64,000 nt of DNA from Neobacillus sp. SuZ13 (GCF_030123365.1 NZ_CP126107.1:1597501-1661500), one strand, 5' to 3'. Counted from the first letter of the stretch, positions 9,173 to 17,497 are shown. The notes: generated from the letters alone by a model not told the origin. Translations and numbers: made by a program.

Positions 9173-9276
9173 CTGTCGCAAAACCCTAAAGAAAAAAGAT
9201 AATACTGGATAGGGCTTTTGTGAAAAATGAGGAATTTTGTCGCAAAACCGATATATTCAATGAAGAATTTGTCGAA
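9173..9276 (+). promoter_or_regulatory. Cluster of Spo0A-box-like sites upstream of the spo0E-like gene
   Basis: TTGTCGAA at 9269-9276 matches the core Spo0A box exactly. TTGTCGCA at 9237-9244 and CTGTCGCA at 9173-9180 are one- and two-mismatch versions; the latter two share the 12-mer TGTCGCAAAACC. All lie within 240 bases upstream of the sporulation phosphatase. The rest of the 9099-9408 gap shows no other gene. Binding is inferred. Confidence 0.45.
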
Positions 9277-9408
9277 AAACGAAAGAAATAGATTGTTTTG
9301 TCTACTTTTGCGAATGTGTTTACAATTATCAAAATTCTTGTCATAATTCATCAAGTAGTCTAAATTTTAGTGGTTTACAGTAATTGGGTAATAGGTAGGG
9401 GGATACAA

Positions 9409-9651
9409 ATGTATGAGCATCGTAATAACCATAATGAAATGATTGAAGAGATAAAGGAAAAAAGGCAACTAATGATTAATAGTGCCAACTCACTTGGGTT
9501 TACAAGTGAAGTAACTATAAAATATAGTCAAGAGCTGGATGAATTAATAAACGAGTATCAAAAGGCCATGGAAGGATCCTCCAGGCCAAATGATGAAATC
9601 AAGTTTGCTTTTAAACAGATGATTATGATTTGGCCTAAAATATTGATTTAA
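9409..9651 (+). CDS. Spo0E-family aspartyl-phosphate phosphatase
   Basis: Spo0E-type proteins dephosphorylate Spo0A-P and hold back sporulation. This 80-residue protein has the right length and the signature SQELDELINEY in the second of two predicted helices. The start is the ATG at 9409 behind TAGGGGG; an upstream in-frame start at 9370 has no RBS. In B. subtilis spo0E lies close to the mtn genes, which supports orthology with spo0E itself, but the family has several members so no symbol is given. Confidence 0.8.
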   Translation: MYEHRNNHNEMIEEIKEKRQLMINSANSLGFTSEVTIKYSQELDELINEYQKAMEGSSRPNDEIKFAFKQMIMIWPKILI

Positions 9652-9697
9652 TAACAATGCAAAAAACCATTTCGATTAGGCCCCGTTAAATGAAATC

Positions 9698-10432
9698 CTA
9701 TGAAAAAATATCAATTATGTACACCATGACCAGCAGTCCCATGATAAATGCATAGGTGGACACCCGCTCATTACCGTCTCCATGGCTTTCGGGTATCAAT
9801 TCCTTATAAATGATAAATAACATAGCCCCGGCTGCAAAAGAAAGCCCATATGGTACAAGACCTTGAACATATGATGTCAAAAAATATCCTAATAATGATG
9901 TAACGATTTCAATGGCTCCCGTTAAGGTAGCTATAATGAAGGCCTTCCACTTACCTATCCGTTGATTAATTAAAAATAATGCGACAAGAAGGCCTTCTGG
10001 TGCATTTTGAAATCCAATTGCCAAAGCGATAAGATTTCCTGTATCGCCCTGCTCCGATGCGTAACTAACGCCAACTGACAATCCTTCAGGAATATTATGC
10101 AGAGTAATCGCAGAAATAATTAAAAGAGCTTTCTCGTCAAATTGAATTCCAGTTTTGTTATGCTGTAAGTCAATATGAGGGATATTTTTTTCTAATAGAG
10201 TCAGTGTCCATACTCCTAGACAGATTCCTACAAAAAGTGATGCAAATCCACCGTATTTCAATGCCTCAGGGATTAAACCTATCGTAGAAGCTGCCATCAT
10301 AATACCAGCACTAAAGGCTAATAAAACATCCTTCCAACGATGTGTAATAGAATGTTGAATAAATAGAATGATTAGAGCACCTGCCCCTGTAGATAGCGCC
10401 GAAAGTACACTGCCAAAAATAACCTCAGTCAT
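9698..10432 (-). CDS. ZIP-family metal transporter
   Basis: This 244-residue polytopic membrane protein has about eight hydrophobic segments. The ZIP signature in TM4 (HNIPEGLSVGVSYA) and TM5 (FQNAPEGLLVALF) supplies metal-coordinating His and Glu residues. ZIP proteins usually import divalent metals such as zinc, iron or manganese; the metal cannot be told from sequence. The His-rich loop common between TM3 and TM4 is reduced (NIPHIDLQH). I use the ATG at 10432; a GTG codon precedes it. No Zur or MntR box was recognised. Confidence 0.88.
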   Translation of the reverse strand: MTEVIFGSVLSALSTGAGALIILFIQHSITHRWKDVLLAFSAGIMMAASTIGLIPEALKYGGFASLFVGICLGVWTLTLLEKNIPHIDLQHNKTGIQFDEKALLIISAITLHNIPEGLSVGVSYASEQGDTGNLIALAIGFQNAPEGLLVALFLINQRIGKWKAFIIATLTGAIEIVTSLLGYFLTSYVQGLVPYGLSFAAGAMLFIIYKELIPESHGDGNERVSTYAFIMGLLVMVYIIDIFS

Positions 10433-10435
10433 CAC

Positions 10436-10837
10436 ATATTTCCTTCCTTATCCAATAATCCTATCAAGACATCTACAAAATTAGACATGAACTGTGATTT
10501 TTATCATTGTTTATATCTAAATATTTCATATAGTTATATTAGTACTATTTATCAAATATTTACATCACGATTAACTACATATCTTACCACAACTTGTCAT
10601 AACTTCAAATTGTTAATACTTTTAAAACTACCTCCTAGAAACAGCATAAAGATTTGTTTGGAATCTTTTAATCATCACTAGTTTCAGTGAAATTCAGTAA
10701 GAAAATAAGAAATCTATCATTGTTTGGTACTATGCTTCTGTTGCGATACATATATCGTTAATAAAAGCATTTTTAACCATAAGGGAGCAAGCGCTTTCAC
10801 TAAATCTAGAGATCATATGGAGGAGGGAAATTCCTAC
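10436..10837. other. Intergenic region between ZIP gene and fixA
   Basis: These 400 AT-rich bases separate divergent genes. The 10487-10681 open frame is low-complexity with no RBS and is not called. Only the cre-like site near the fixA end stands out. Confidence 0.5.
10786..10799 (+). promoter_or_regulatory. Candidate cre (CcpA) site upstream of fixABCX
   Basis: AGCAAGCGCTTTCA matches the cre consensus TGWAARCGYTWNCW at 12 of 14 positions, with the central CG and flanking arms intact. It lies 38 bases before the fixA start codon, where CcpA binding would repress. It suggests carbon catabolite control of the operon. Confidence 0.5.
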
Positions 10838-11662
10838 ATGCATATTGTCGTATGTGTCAAACAAGTACCCGATACAAAAATTATTAAAATCAACCCAAAA
10901 ACGAACACACTCGACCGCCGCAGTGCACCTGCCATCTTGAACCCTTACGATGCCCACGCTGTTCAGGAAGCGGTAACAATCAGGGAAAAAACCGGGGGTA
11001 CCATTTCCGTTTTATCAATGGGTCCGCCGCAAGCGACTGATATCATTAAAAAGAGTGTAGAAATAGGAGCAGATAAAGGATATCTAATTTCTGACCGTGC
11101 CTTTGCAGGAGCAGATACATTGGCAACAAGTTACGCTCTTTCAAAAGCATTAGAAAAGATCAATAAAGAACACCCAGTAGATATGATTATTTGTGGAAAA
11201 CATGCAATCGATGGTGATACAGGACAAGTTGGGCCAGGAATCGCAAGAAGAATGGATATCCCTCCAATAACCAATGTAATTGAAGTGACAGAAGTAAATC
11301 AGAAAGAAAAGACAGTACTGATAAAACGAAAATTAACAAACGGCTATGAATTAATTCAATCGGAACTACCTTGCTTATTAACCGTTGAAAAAGAAATTAA
11401 TGAGATTGAGTATTCAACAATGCCCAACATGATTCAAGCAGCAAGGTATGAACCGATTATTTGGGCAGTAAGTGACTTTGAAAATGTTGAACGCTCGCAG
11501 CTCGGCCTAAAAGGTTCACCAACAATCGTGGGGAAAATGTTTACGCCGCCTCGTCCAGAAGGTGGTAAGAGACTAGAAGGTGATGCAGATGAGCAGGTTA
11601 AGCAACTTATGGACCTTTTGATGGAGAAGAAGGAACTATTAACAATCCAGACATCTAAATAA
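10838..11662 (+). CDS. fixA: Electron transfer flavoprotein beta subunit (FixA type)
   Basis: The 274-residue EtfB/FixA pairs with the next gene product to form the flavoprotein heterodimer of an EtfABCX complex. Family motifs include VCVKQVPDT, LNPYDAHAVQEA and the HAIDGDTGQVGPGIA nucleotide-binding segment. I start at the ATG at 10838 with GGAGGG upstream and reject the longer frame from 10724, whose extra residues do not fit the family. It opens a four-gene operon fixA-fixB-fixC-fixX. Confidence 0.9.
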   Translation: MHIVVCVKQVPDTKIIKINPKTNTLDRRSAPAILNPYDAHAVQEAVTIREKTGGTISVLSMGPPQATDIIKKSVEIGADKGYLISDRAFAGADTLATSYALSKALEKINKEHPVDMIICGKHAIDGDTGQVGPGIARRMDIPPITNVIEVTEVNQKEKTVLIKRKLTNGYELIQSELPCLLTVEKEINEIEYSTMPNMIQAARYEPIIWAVSDFENVERSQLGLKGSPTIVGKMFTPPRPEGGKRLEGDADEQVKQLMDLLMEKKELLTIQTSK

Positions 11663-11697
11663 AATAGAACAATCATTTGTCAAGGGGGGAATTTAAC

Positions 11698-12729
11698 ATG
11701 AATCTAGACGATTTTCGAGGAGTCTGGGTATTCATTGAACAAAATGATGGTAAGGTCGAAGGCGTTTCTCTAGAATTACTTGGTGCTGGAAGAAAGTTAG
11801 CGGATAAATTGCAAGTTCCATTAGCTGGCTTTTTACTTGGTCATGAAATAAAACCATTAGCGAATAAGATTATTTCTTATGGTGCAGATATTGTGTATAT
11901 GGTTGATCATCCTGTTTTAAAGAATTATCGTACAGAATCATATATGAAGGGCGTAATGCTCCTTGCTGAAAAATACAAACCAGAGATAATCCTTTACGGT
12001 GCAACACCCAACGGGAAAGATTTAGCAAGTGCCGTAGCTACAGATTTAAATACAGGTTTAACGGCAGATACAACCATGCTAGACGTGGATATTGATAATA
12101 GATTGTTAGAAGCAAGCAGACCTGCCTTTGGCGGTAATATTATGGCAACCATCCTTTGTAAAAAACATCGGCCGCAAATGGCAACGGTGAGACCAAAGGT
12201 AATGAAGGCATTAGAACCAGAGCCAGGGAGAACAGGCAAAATCATTGAGGAAAAAATTACACTTCAAGAAGAAGATATGCGTACAAAAGTATTACAAATT
12301 GTGAATGACGTAACAAAAAAAGTCAATTTAGCTGATGCCCATGTCATCGTCTGTGGCGGAAAAGGAATGGGGGATTTGCAAAACTTCCAGCTTCTTTATG
12401 AATTTGCTGAAACAATTGGAGCAACCGTTGGTGGTACACGTGATGTTGTTGAAGCTGGCTGGCTGCCACACCACCTTCAAATTGGTCAAACAGGTGAAAC
12501 AGTTACTCCAAAAATTTATTTTGCCGTTGCCTTATCTGGAGCCATTCAGCACGTTGTTGGTATGAAAAATTCTGATTTAATTATCGCGATTAACAAAGAT
12601 CCAAATGCGCCAATTTTTGATGTTGCGACATACGGTATCGTTGGAGATGCATTGGAAATCATTCCAAAATTAATCGAACAATTTAAGCAACTTAGATCTG
12701 TAAAGGGCGGTGAAATGATTTATGTCTGA
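11698..12729 (+). CDS. fixB: Electron transfer flavoprotein alpha subunit (FixB type)
   Basis: This 343-residue EtfA/FixB has an N-terminal alpha/beta domain and the conserved C-terminal FAD domain: VVEAGWLPHHLQIGQTG, YFAVALSGAIQHVVGM, INKDPNAPIFDVATYGIVGD. The ATG at 11698 follows AAGGGGGG; the frame's earlier start at 11677 is unlikely. Its last 8 bases overlap fixC. With FixA it would receive electrons from NADH and split them between quinone and ferredoxin in bifurcating members of the family. Confidence 0.92.
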   Translation: MNLDDFRGVWVFIEQNDGKVEGVSLELLGAGRKLADKLQVPLAGFLLGHEIKPLANKIISYGADIVYMVDHPVLKNYRTESYMKGVMLLAEKYKPEIILYGATPNGKDLASAVATDLNTGLTADTTMLDVDIDNRLLEASRPAFGGNIMATILCKKHRPQMATVRPKVMKALEPEPGRTGKIIEEKITLQEEDMRTKVLQIVNDVTKKVNLADAHVIVCGGKGMGDLQNFQLLYEFAETIGATVGGTRDVVEAGWLPHHLQIGQTGETVTPKIYFAVALSGAIQHVVGMKNSDLIIAINKDPNAPIFDVATYGIVGDALEIIPKLIEQFKQLRSVKGGEMIYV

Positions 12730-14017
12730 AAAATTTGATGTGATTGTCGTTGGTGCTGGCCCTGCAGGTACTTCATGTGCCCTTACCTGTGCAAAAAGTG
12801 GACTAAACGTTTTACTAATTGAAAGAGGGGAATACCCAGGGGCTAAAAACGTAATGGGCGGGGTATTGTACCGTAAGCAAATGGAAGAATTAGTTCCTGA
12901 ATTTTGGAAGGAAGCACCTCTGGAACGACCAGTGATTGAACAGCGTTTTTGGATGATGGATAAAGAATCTGTAGTTCAATTTGGATATAAAGGTCTCGAA
13001 TGGGGTGTAGAGCCATATAATAATTTTACAGTCTTACGAGCACAGTTTGATCAATGGTTTGCCAAAAAGGCAGTTGATGCAGGTGCACTACTTATAAATG
13101 AAACGGTAGTAACTGAATGTATTGTTGAAAACGGTAAAGTCGTTGGAGTTCGTACCGATCGTCCAAATGGTGATGTATATGCGGATGTCGTCGTGCTTGC
13201 AGATGGGGTTAACTCGCTACTTTCAAAACAATTGGGCTTCCATAAAGAATTTAGACCAGATGAAGTTGCTCTAACAGTAATGGAAGTGATTAATTTACCA
13301 AAAGAAAAAATAAATGACCGATTTAATTTGGAAGATAATCAAGGGTGTACGATTGAAATTTTTGGTGATTCAACAAAAGGCAACCTCGGAACAGCGTTTG
13401 TGTACACCAATAAAGAAAGCTTAAATATTGGGGTAGGAACAACACTATCGAGTATGATTAAAGCGAAAATAAAGCCATATGAGCTCCTAGACTACTTAAA
13501 AACTCACCCTATGGTAAAACCAATGCTGGCAGGGGGAGAATCCGCCGAATATCTTGCCCATCTCATACCAGAAGGCGGCTACCGTTCGGTTCCTAAAGTT
13601 GCTGGAAATGGAGTTATTGTCGTTGGAGATGCAGCACAGCTAGTCAATGCGATTCATCGTGAAGGTTCGAACATGGCGATGTCATCTGGAAAAATGGCTG
13701 CTGAAGCTGTAGTCCAGGCACATAGTCGTGGGGATTTCAGTGAATCAAGCTTAAATAGCTATCGTGATGCACTAAATAATAGTTTCATAATGAAAGATTT
13801 AGAGAAATATAAGGATGCTGCACATACCTTTGAGAAGTATCCACAATATTTTAATGAATATGTTCCAATGATGAATAAAGCCATGAGCAAATTCTTTACT
13901 GTTGATGGAACACCGAAACGGGAAAAACAAAAACAAATCATGAAGAGTGTGACTTCAGAACGTGGAACCATCCGTGTGATACAAGATATTTATCGTGCTT
14001 GGAAGGCGGTGAAATAA
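12722..14017 (+). CDS. fixC: FAD-dependent ETF:quinone oxidoreductase-like subunit FixC
   Basis: FixC is a 431-residue flavoprotein related to ETF-ubiquinone oxidoreductase. An N-terminal Rossmann motif (VVGAGPAGTSCALTCAKSG) binds FAD, VVGDAAQLVNAIHREG is the second FAD motif, and GGYRSVPK is family-typical. It lacks the fused 4Fe-4S domain of mitochondrial ETF-QO; that role falls to fixX next door. Its start overlaps fixB and its stop overlaps the fixX start (TAATG), so the operon is translationally coupled. Quinone (here menaquinone) reduction is inferred from the family. Confidence 0.92.
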   Translation: MSEKFDVIVVGAGPAGTSCALTCAKSGLNVLLIERGEYPGAKNVMGGVLYRKQMEELVPEFWKEAPLERPVIEQRFWMMDKESVVQFGYKGLEWGVEPYNNFTVLRAQFDQWFAKKAVDAGALLINETVVTECIVENGKVVGVRTDRPNGDVYADVVVLADGVNSLLSKQLGFHKEFRPDEVALTVMEVINLPKEKINDRFNLEDNQGCTIEIFGDSTKGNLGTAFVYTNKESLNIGVGTTLSSMIKAKIKPYELLDYLKTHPMVKPMLAGGESAEYLAHLIPEGGYRSVPKVAGNGVIVVGDAAQLVNAIHREGSNMAMSSGKMAAEAVVQAHSRGDFSESSLNSYRDALNNSFIMKDLEKYKDAAHTFEKYPQYFNEYVPMMNKAMSKFFTVDGTPKREKQKQIMKSVTSERGTIRVIQDIYRAWKAVK

Positions 14018-14301
14018 TGTCAACGAAAAATATCGAGGAAAAACAGTATCTCCTTCGTTTTAAATGTGATACAAAATCTCATTTGACCGTACTGGATCAT
14101 GACGTCTGCATGACAAAATGTCCCGATAAACTTTGTACAGTATTTTGCCCTGCTGAGGTTTATAAGTGGGAAGGAACACGTATGCAGGTAGGCTATGAGG
14201 GCTGCCATGAATGCGGAAGCTGCAGGATTGGCTGCCCGTACCAGAACATAAAATGGGAATATCCAAAAGGCGGACATGGGATTGTATTTAGGTTAGCCTA
14301 A
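14017..14301 (+). CDS. fixX: Ferredoxin-like protein FixX
   Basis: This 94-residue protein has a Cys-rich C-terminal half, CPDKLCTVFCPAEVY and CHECGSCRIGCPYQN, holding at least one 4Fe-4S cluster, and ends in the family tail PKGGHGI. It forms the iron-sulfur part of the FixCX module. The ATG at 14017 shares one base with the fixC stop; the GGAAGGCGG RBS lies inside fixC. It is the last operon gene before a strong terminator. Confidence 0.93.
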   Translation: MSTKNIEEKQYLLRFKCDTKSHLTVLDHDVCMTKCPDKLCTVFCPAEVYKWEGTRMQVGYEGCHECGSCRIGCPYQNIKWEYPKGGHGIVFRLA

Positions 14302-14312
14302 GTTTCAAATGG

Positions 14313-14350
14313 AAAAGTGCTCTCTGCAATATGCAGACAGCACTTTTTTA
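14313..14350 (+). terminator. Terminator of fixABCX
   Basis: A long stem (AAGTGCT outer arm, then CTGCA/TGCAG inner arm with one bulge) is followed by TTTTTT, just after fixX. Confidence 0.85.
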
Positions 14351-14436
14351 TGTAGATTTTTCATTTTTACTATATGTGGGTTATTTCACAAATGAGGGTA
14401 AAAAGAAGGTGAAGCAGAAGGTAATATTTTTAGGGG

Positions 14437-14778
14437 TTAGCTTATTTTCTCTAGAAGCGTTGCGGAAGAAAGTCGATCGTTTTTGCCGGCCGTAACGAGA
14501 GAAGATGCAAATGCATTTGCATGATCAATTAACTCCATATTCGGAGAACAATAATATGGCTTTTTCCAATTGAAGTCTCCTTCACAATCAGCAGGGTATA
14601 TACTTACTTTCCAATGAAAATATATTTTTGTTTGTGGGAGTTGAACCCCTTCTACAGCAATCAGCCAATGGGTTGAAGGTGAGTTCGCATCACTGGATTC
14701 CTGTAAGGCAATTTGGTCATTTACACCAATGGGGATTAGTGCCTTTTGATAAAAATCATGATAATTTGGGGTTTTCAT
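14437..14778 (-). CDS. Hypothetical protein, 113 residues
   Basis: I do not recognise this protein. It is soluble, with no signal peptide or membrane segment. Aromatic-rich stretches (YFHWKVSIYP, NWKKPYYCSP) suggest a beta-rich small domain. The ATG at 14778 has a very good RBS (AGGGAGGG); the frame's longer start at 14823 lacks one. It stands alone between the fixABCX terminator and the hemerythrin gene, convergent with the former and divergent from the latter. Codon use resembles its neighbours, so I take it as real but of unknown function. Confidence 0.6.
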   Translation of the reverse strand: MKTPNYHDFYQKALIPIGVNDQIALQESSDANSPSTHWLIAVEGVQLPQTKIYFHWKVSIYPADCEGDFNWKKPYYCSPNMELIDHANAFASSLVTAGKNDRLSSATLLEKIS

Positions 14779-14925
14779 ATTTTTTCCCTCCCTTTTATGA
14801 TCTACCTCTATTATATGAAACATTTAATCTTTTTTTGTGTGATAAATGTTAAAATTTTAAAAAAAATTAGCGAGTTTTCATTAAACTGACAAAATTTCTT
14901 TAATTCATTCATAATTTTTTATAAA

Positions 14926-14968
14926 TGTGAGCAATGTCACTACATTAACTACTGGTTGATTTTATACT
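14926..14968 (+). promoter_or_regulatory. Fnr/CRP-type box and -10 element upstream of the hemerythrin gene
   Basis: TGTGA-GCAATG-TCACT at 14926-14941 matches the TGTGA-N6-TCACA consensus at 9 of 10 arm positions. TATACT at 14963-14968 is a -10 candidate. With a start 7 bases after it (about 14975), the box centre sits at -41.5, the usual activating position for Fnr/CRP proteins. No good -35 is present, as expected for an activated promoter. Confidence 0.6.
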
Positions 14969-15000
14969 TGTACCAATAAAAGTGATAGAGGTGATTGTTG

Positions 15001-15522
15001 ATGAGTGGCTGTATGAGTGCGTTTGGAGACATGCCCCAAGCTGAACTAAGTAAAGGACTTAAGCAATTAAAAGGTGAACACCCACCGTTATTAAAGCAAT
15101 TAGATGAAATGTACGAGTTAACACAAAAAATTGACCAAGAAATAGAAATCGAGACTAATTTCTCAGGATTAATAACAAGTGTAAATGAATTTAAGGCCGC
15201 ATTAGACCCCCATTCTGAAAGAGAAGAAGGTGTTCTTTTTCCGATGATGGGTGTTTATATCGGAACAACTTCAGGACCTATTGCTGTAATGGAGTATGAG
15301 CATGACCAAGCAAAATCCAAAATTGGAGAATTTCTTACGAATGCAGAAAGTAATCAGGGGTCCATTGAAGAAAAGAAAAAAGCAGCACAACTAGTTCAAA
15401 GTGCTTACTTTATTTTAACAGAGCATTTCTCTAAAGAGGAAAATGTTTTATTCCCAATGGCGGAAAGAATGCTTAGCGACGAGGAAAAGGAAGAATTATA
15501 TCAAAAAATCCAGGAAATATAA
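15001..15522 (+). CDS. Hemerythrin-domain (HHE) protein
   Basis: This 173-residue cytosolic protein carries the di-iron ligand pattern of hemerythrin HHE domains: LKGEHPPLL, DPHSEREEGVLFPMM, YEHDQAK and EHFSKEENVLFPMA. It resembles the C-terminal domain of the RIC/YtfE/ScdA iron-centre repair proteins but lacks their N-terminal domain. An N-terminal SGCMSAFGDMP segment with one Cys precedes the domain. The ATG at 15001 follows AGAGGTGAT. The Fnr-type box suggests use under low oxygen or NO stress. Exact role unknown. Confidence 0.85.
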   Translation: MSGCMSAFGDMPQAELSKGLKQLKGEHPPLLKQLDEMYELTQKIDQEIEIETNFSGLITSVNEFKAALDPHSEREEGVLFPMMGVYIGTTSGPIAVMEYEHDQAKSKIGEFLTNAESNQGSIEEKKKAAQLVQSAYFILTEHFSKEENVLFPMAERMLSDEEKEELYQKIQEI

Positions 15523-15550
15523 AAGGATGGGCTCCCGTGCCCATCCTTTT
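15521..15550. terminator. Bidirectional terminator between hemerythrin and MFS genes
   Basis: A perfect 12-bp stem (AAAAGGATGGGC/GCCCATCCTTTT) overlaps the two convergent stop codons. Confidence 0.85.
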
Positions 15551-16796
15551 ATATTTCCTGCTTATTCCATTCTATAATTTTTTTATCGGTCGGAAGAAGG
15601 AAAGCTATTATACCTAGTAACGGCAGCACTCCGAGCCATCTTATCATTGATTGCATCCCAATCCAGTCTGCGATATAACCAAGGCCCACAGAACCAATTG
15701 CCCCCATTCCAAATGCAAGGCCTACGGTTAATCCTGACATCGTCCCAATTTTACCTGGGACTAATTCCTGGGCGTATACTACCGTAACTGAGAAACTAGT
15801 CATTAAGATAAATCCAGCGATAATCAGGAAAATAAACGCCAGAGTTGGCGGTGCATACGGAATTAAAATAGAAAAGGGAACGGTCGTTAACATTGAGATA
15901 GAAATGATGGTCTTCTTTCCAAAACGATCTGATAGAGGGCCTCCGAAAAAAGTACCAACAGCTCCCGAAACTAAAAAAGCGAAGAGGAAGAGCTGAGACT
16001 GCTTAATTGACAAGGAATATTCATTTATTGCATAAAAAGTATAAAAATTTGTAATCCCAGAAGTATACCAAGTTCTCGCAAAGATTAATAACAAAATCAA
16101 AACTAATGTCGTTTTTACCTCTTTTGTTAACCCTTTATTTGTTCCGGCACTAGATTTCTTTTTCTTTGTTACATTTGGTGAAACTATTAACCTCTGATGA
16201 TACCAATTAGCGATATAGACCAATAAGATTACCGCAAGTGCAGCTACAACTGTAAACCAGGAAGCCCCAATTTGTCCTAGTGGAACTAATATTAACGCTG
16301 TAATTAAAGGGGCTAATGCCTGCCCTGTGTTACCGCCGACCTGATATATCGATTGAGCCAATCCACGTCGATTTCCCGCTGCCATATAGGCAACCCTAGA
16401 ACCCTCTGGATGAAATACCGCTGACCCAAGACCAATGAAAAGAACTGACAATACGATCAATCCGAAGCTTGAGGCAAATCCTAATCCAAGAATACCGATT
16501 AAAGTGAAAGTGAGGCCAACTGGCAGTGCGTAGGGTAATGGTTTTTTGTCGGTAATAAATCCAACAATAGGCTGCATAACAGACGAAACCATATTTAAGG
16601 AAAAAGCAATTATCCCGAGTTGGGTGAAACTCAGTCCCATTGATTTTTCTAGAATAGGAAACATCGCAGGAACGACAGCCTGAATAGCATCATTTAATAA
16701 ATGGCACAATCCGATAATAAATAAAATTTTAAACATGGTTGCTTCAGAAGTATTGGGTTTACGTGATGATAAAACTGCTGGTTGACTCATAGACAT
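15549..16796 (-). CDS. MFS transporter, fosmidomycin-resistance (Fsr) type
   Basis: This 415-residue protein has about 12 membrane segments, with the Fsr-like features ILFIIGLCHLLNDAIQAVVPAMFP in TM1, GFITDKKPLP as the loop 2-3 motif and AVFHPEGSRVAY after TM4. Such pumps export fosmidomycin or related compounds; the real substrate here is unknown. It is divergent from the MhqR-like regulator, whose palindromic operator lies in their shared 232-base region, so it may be co-regulated, although that operator covers only the regulator's promoter. Confidence 0.85.
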   Translation of the reverse strand: MSMSQPAVLSSRKPNTSEATMFKILFIIGLCHLLNDAIQAVVPAMFPILEKSMGLSFTQLGIIAFSLNMVSSVMQPIVGFITDKKPLPYALPVGLTFTLIGILGLGFASSFGLIVLSVLFIGLGSAVFHPEGSRVAYMAAGNRRGLAQSIYQVGGNTGQALAPLITALILVPLGQIGASWFTVVAALAVILLVYIANWYHQRLIVSPNVTKKKKSSAGTNKGLTKEVKTTLVLILLLIFARTWYTSGITNFYTFYAINEYSLSIKQSQLFLFAFLVSGAVGTFFGGPLSDRFGKKTIISISMLTTVPFSILIPYAPPTLAFIFLIIAGFILMTSFSVTVVYAQELVPGKIGTMSGLTVGLAFGMGAIGSVGLGYIADWIGMQSMIRWLGVLPLLGIIAFLLPTDKKIIEWNKQEI

Positions 16797-16919
16797 CCCT
16801 TCTTATGAAAAATTAGTTTGTAAATATTTGTTAACCTTATCTTACTATCGAATGATGGAAATAAGAAATATTTTATTCTTTATTCAACAAAAATTCTTAT
16901 CCCTTCCTTGTCTGGTAAA

Positions 16920-16965
16920 TTGACAACTCGTCAAAAATTTTTTATAATAATCTTGAAATCAAGAT
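16920..16965 (+). promoter_or_regulatory. Sigma-A promoter with overlapping palindromic operator (MhqR-like)
   Basis: TTGACA at 16920-16925, a 17-base spacer and TATAAT at 16943-16948 form a perfect housekeeping promoter. Two bases downstream, ATCTTGAAATCAAGAT at 16950-16965 is a perfect palindrome covering the expected transcription start. As I remember it, MhqR operators have the form TATCTCGAA-TCGAGATA, which this resembles. Autorepression is the natural reading. Confidence 0.75.
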
Positions 16966-17028
16966 ATTTATAAGATCCGGTTTCTTATATAAATAAAATT
17001 TATTTAAAACTAAAAGGATGAGTTTTTT

Positions 17029-17469
17029 ATGGAAAATAATTCAACTGCTAATTCATTAAAGCTTTTTATCGTCCTTTCAAGAGCATATAAAGCTATTAAC
17101 GAACATGTAAATAAAGTAATCCAAGCTAACGGGTTAAACCCTACTGAATTTGCCGTTCTGGAACTTCTGTATCATAAAGGTGACCAGCCGATGCAGCAAA
17201 TTGGCGGGAAAATCTTGCTTGCAAGTGGGAGTATTACTTACGTGGTTGACAAGCTTGAACAAAAAGGGATGTTAAGAAGAATTGCCTGTCCGAAGGATCG
17301 CCGTGTCACTTATGCACAAATCACAGAAGATGGGAAAAAATTTATTCAGGATATTTTCCCAGAACATGCGGAGCAAATCAATAATCTCATGTCATCACTT
17401 AGTGAATCTGAAAAACTAGAGGCGATTGAATTGTTAAAAAAACTGGGATTACCTGCTGGTAAATTCTAA
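17029..17469 (+). CDS. mhqR: MarR-family repressor, MhqR-like
   Basis: This 146-residue winged-helix protein has the MarR core ELLYHKGDQPMQQIGGKILLASGSITYVVDKLEQKGML and the wing RIACPKDRRVTYAQIT. MhqR (YkvE) represses quinone-detoxifying genes, including an azoreductase and dioxygenases, and in B. subtilis lies between spo0E and clpE as this gene does. No other MhqR-type palindrome was noticed in the window, including before the azoreductase at 27147. Family is certain, the symbol is by sequence memory and synteny. Confidence 0.78.
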   Translation: MENNSTANSLKLFIVLSRAYKAINEHVNKVIQANGLNPTEFAVLELLYHKGDQPMQQIGGKILLASGSITYVVDKLEQKGMLRRIACPKDRRVTYAQITEDGKKFIQDIFPEHAEQINNLMSSLSESEKLEAIELLKKLGLPAGKF

Positions 17470-17497
17470 TACGGCCATTTTGGCCGTATTTTTTTGT
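17468..17497 (+). terminator. Terminator of mhqR
   Basis: AATACGGCCA/TGGCCGTATT stem with a 3-base loop followed by a T7 run, overlapping the stop codon. Confidence 0.88.

Noticed and set aside
10487..10681. 64-codon open frame in the ZIP-fixA gap
   Set aside because: AT-rich low-complexity sequence with no RBS and no protein-like composition.
14375..14390. Second Fnr-like box TGTGG-N6-TCACA
   Set aside because: It lies between the 3' ends of two convergent genes, with no promoter to act on.
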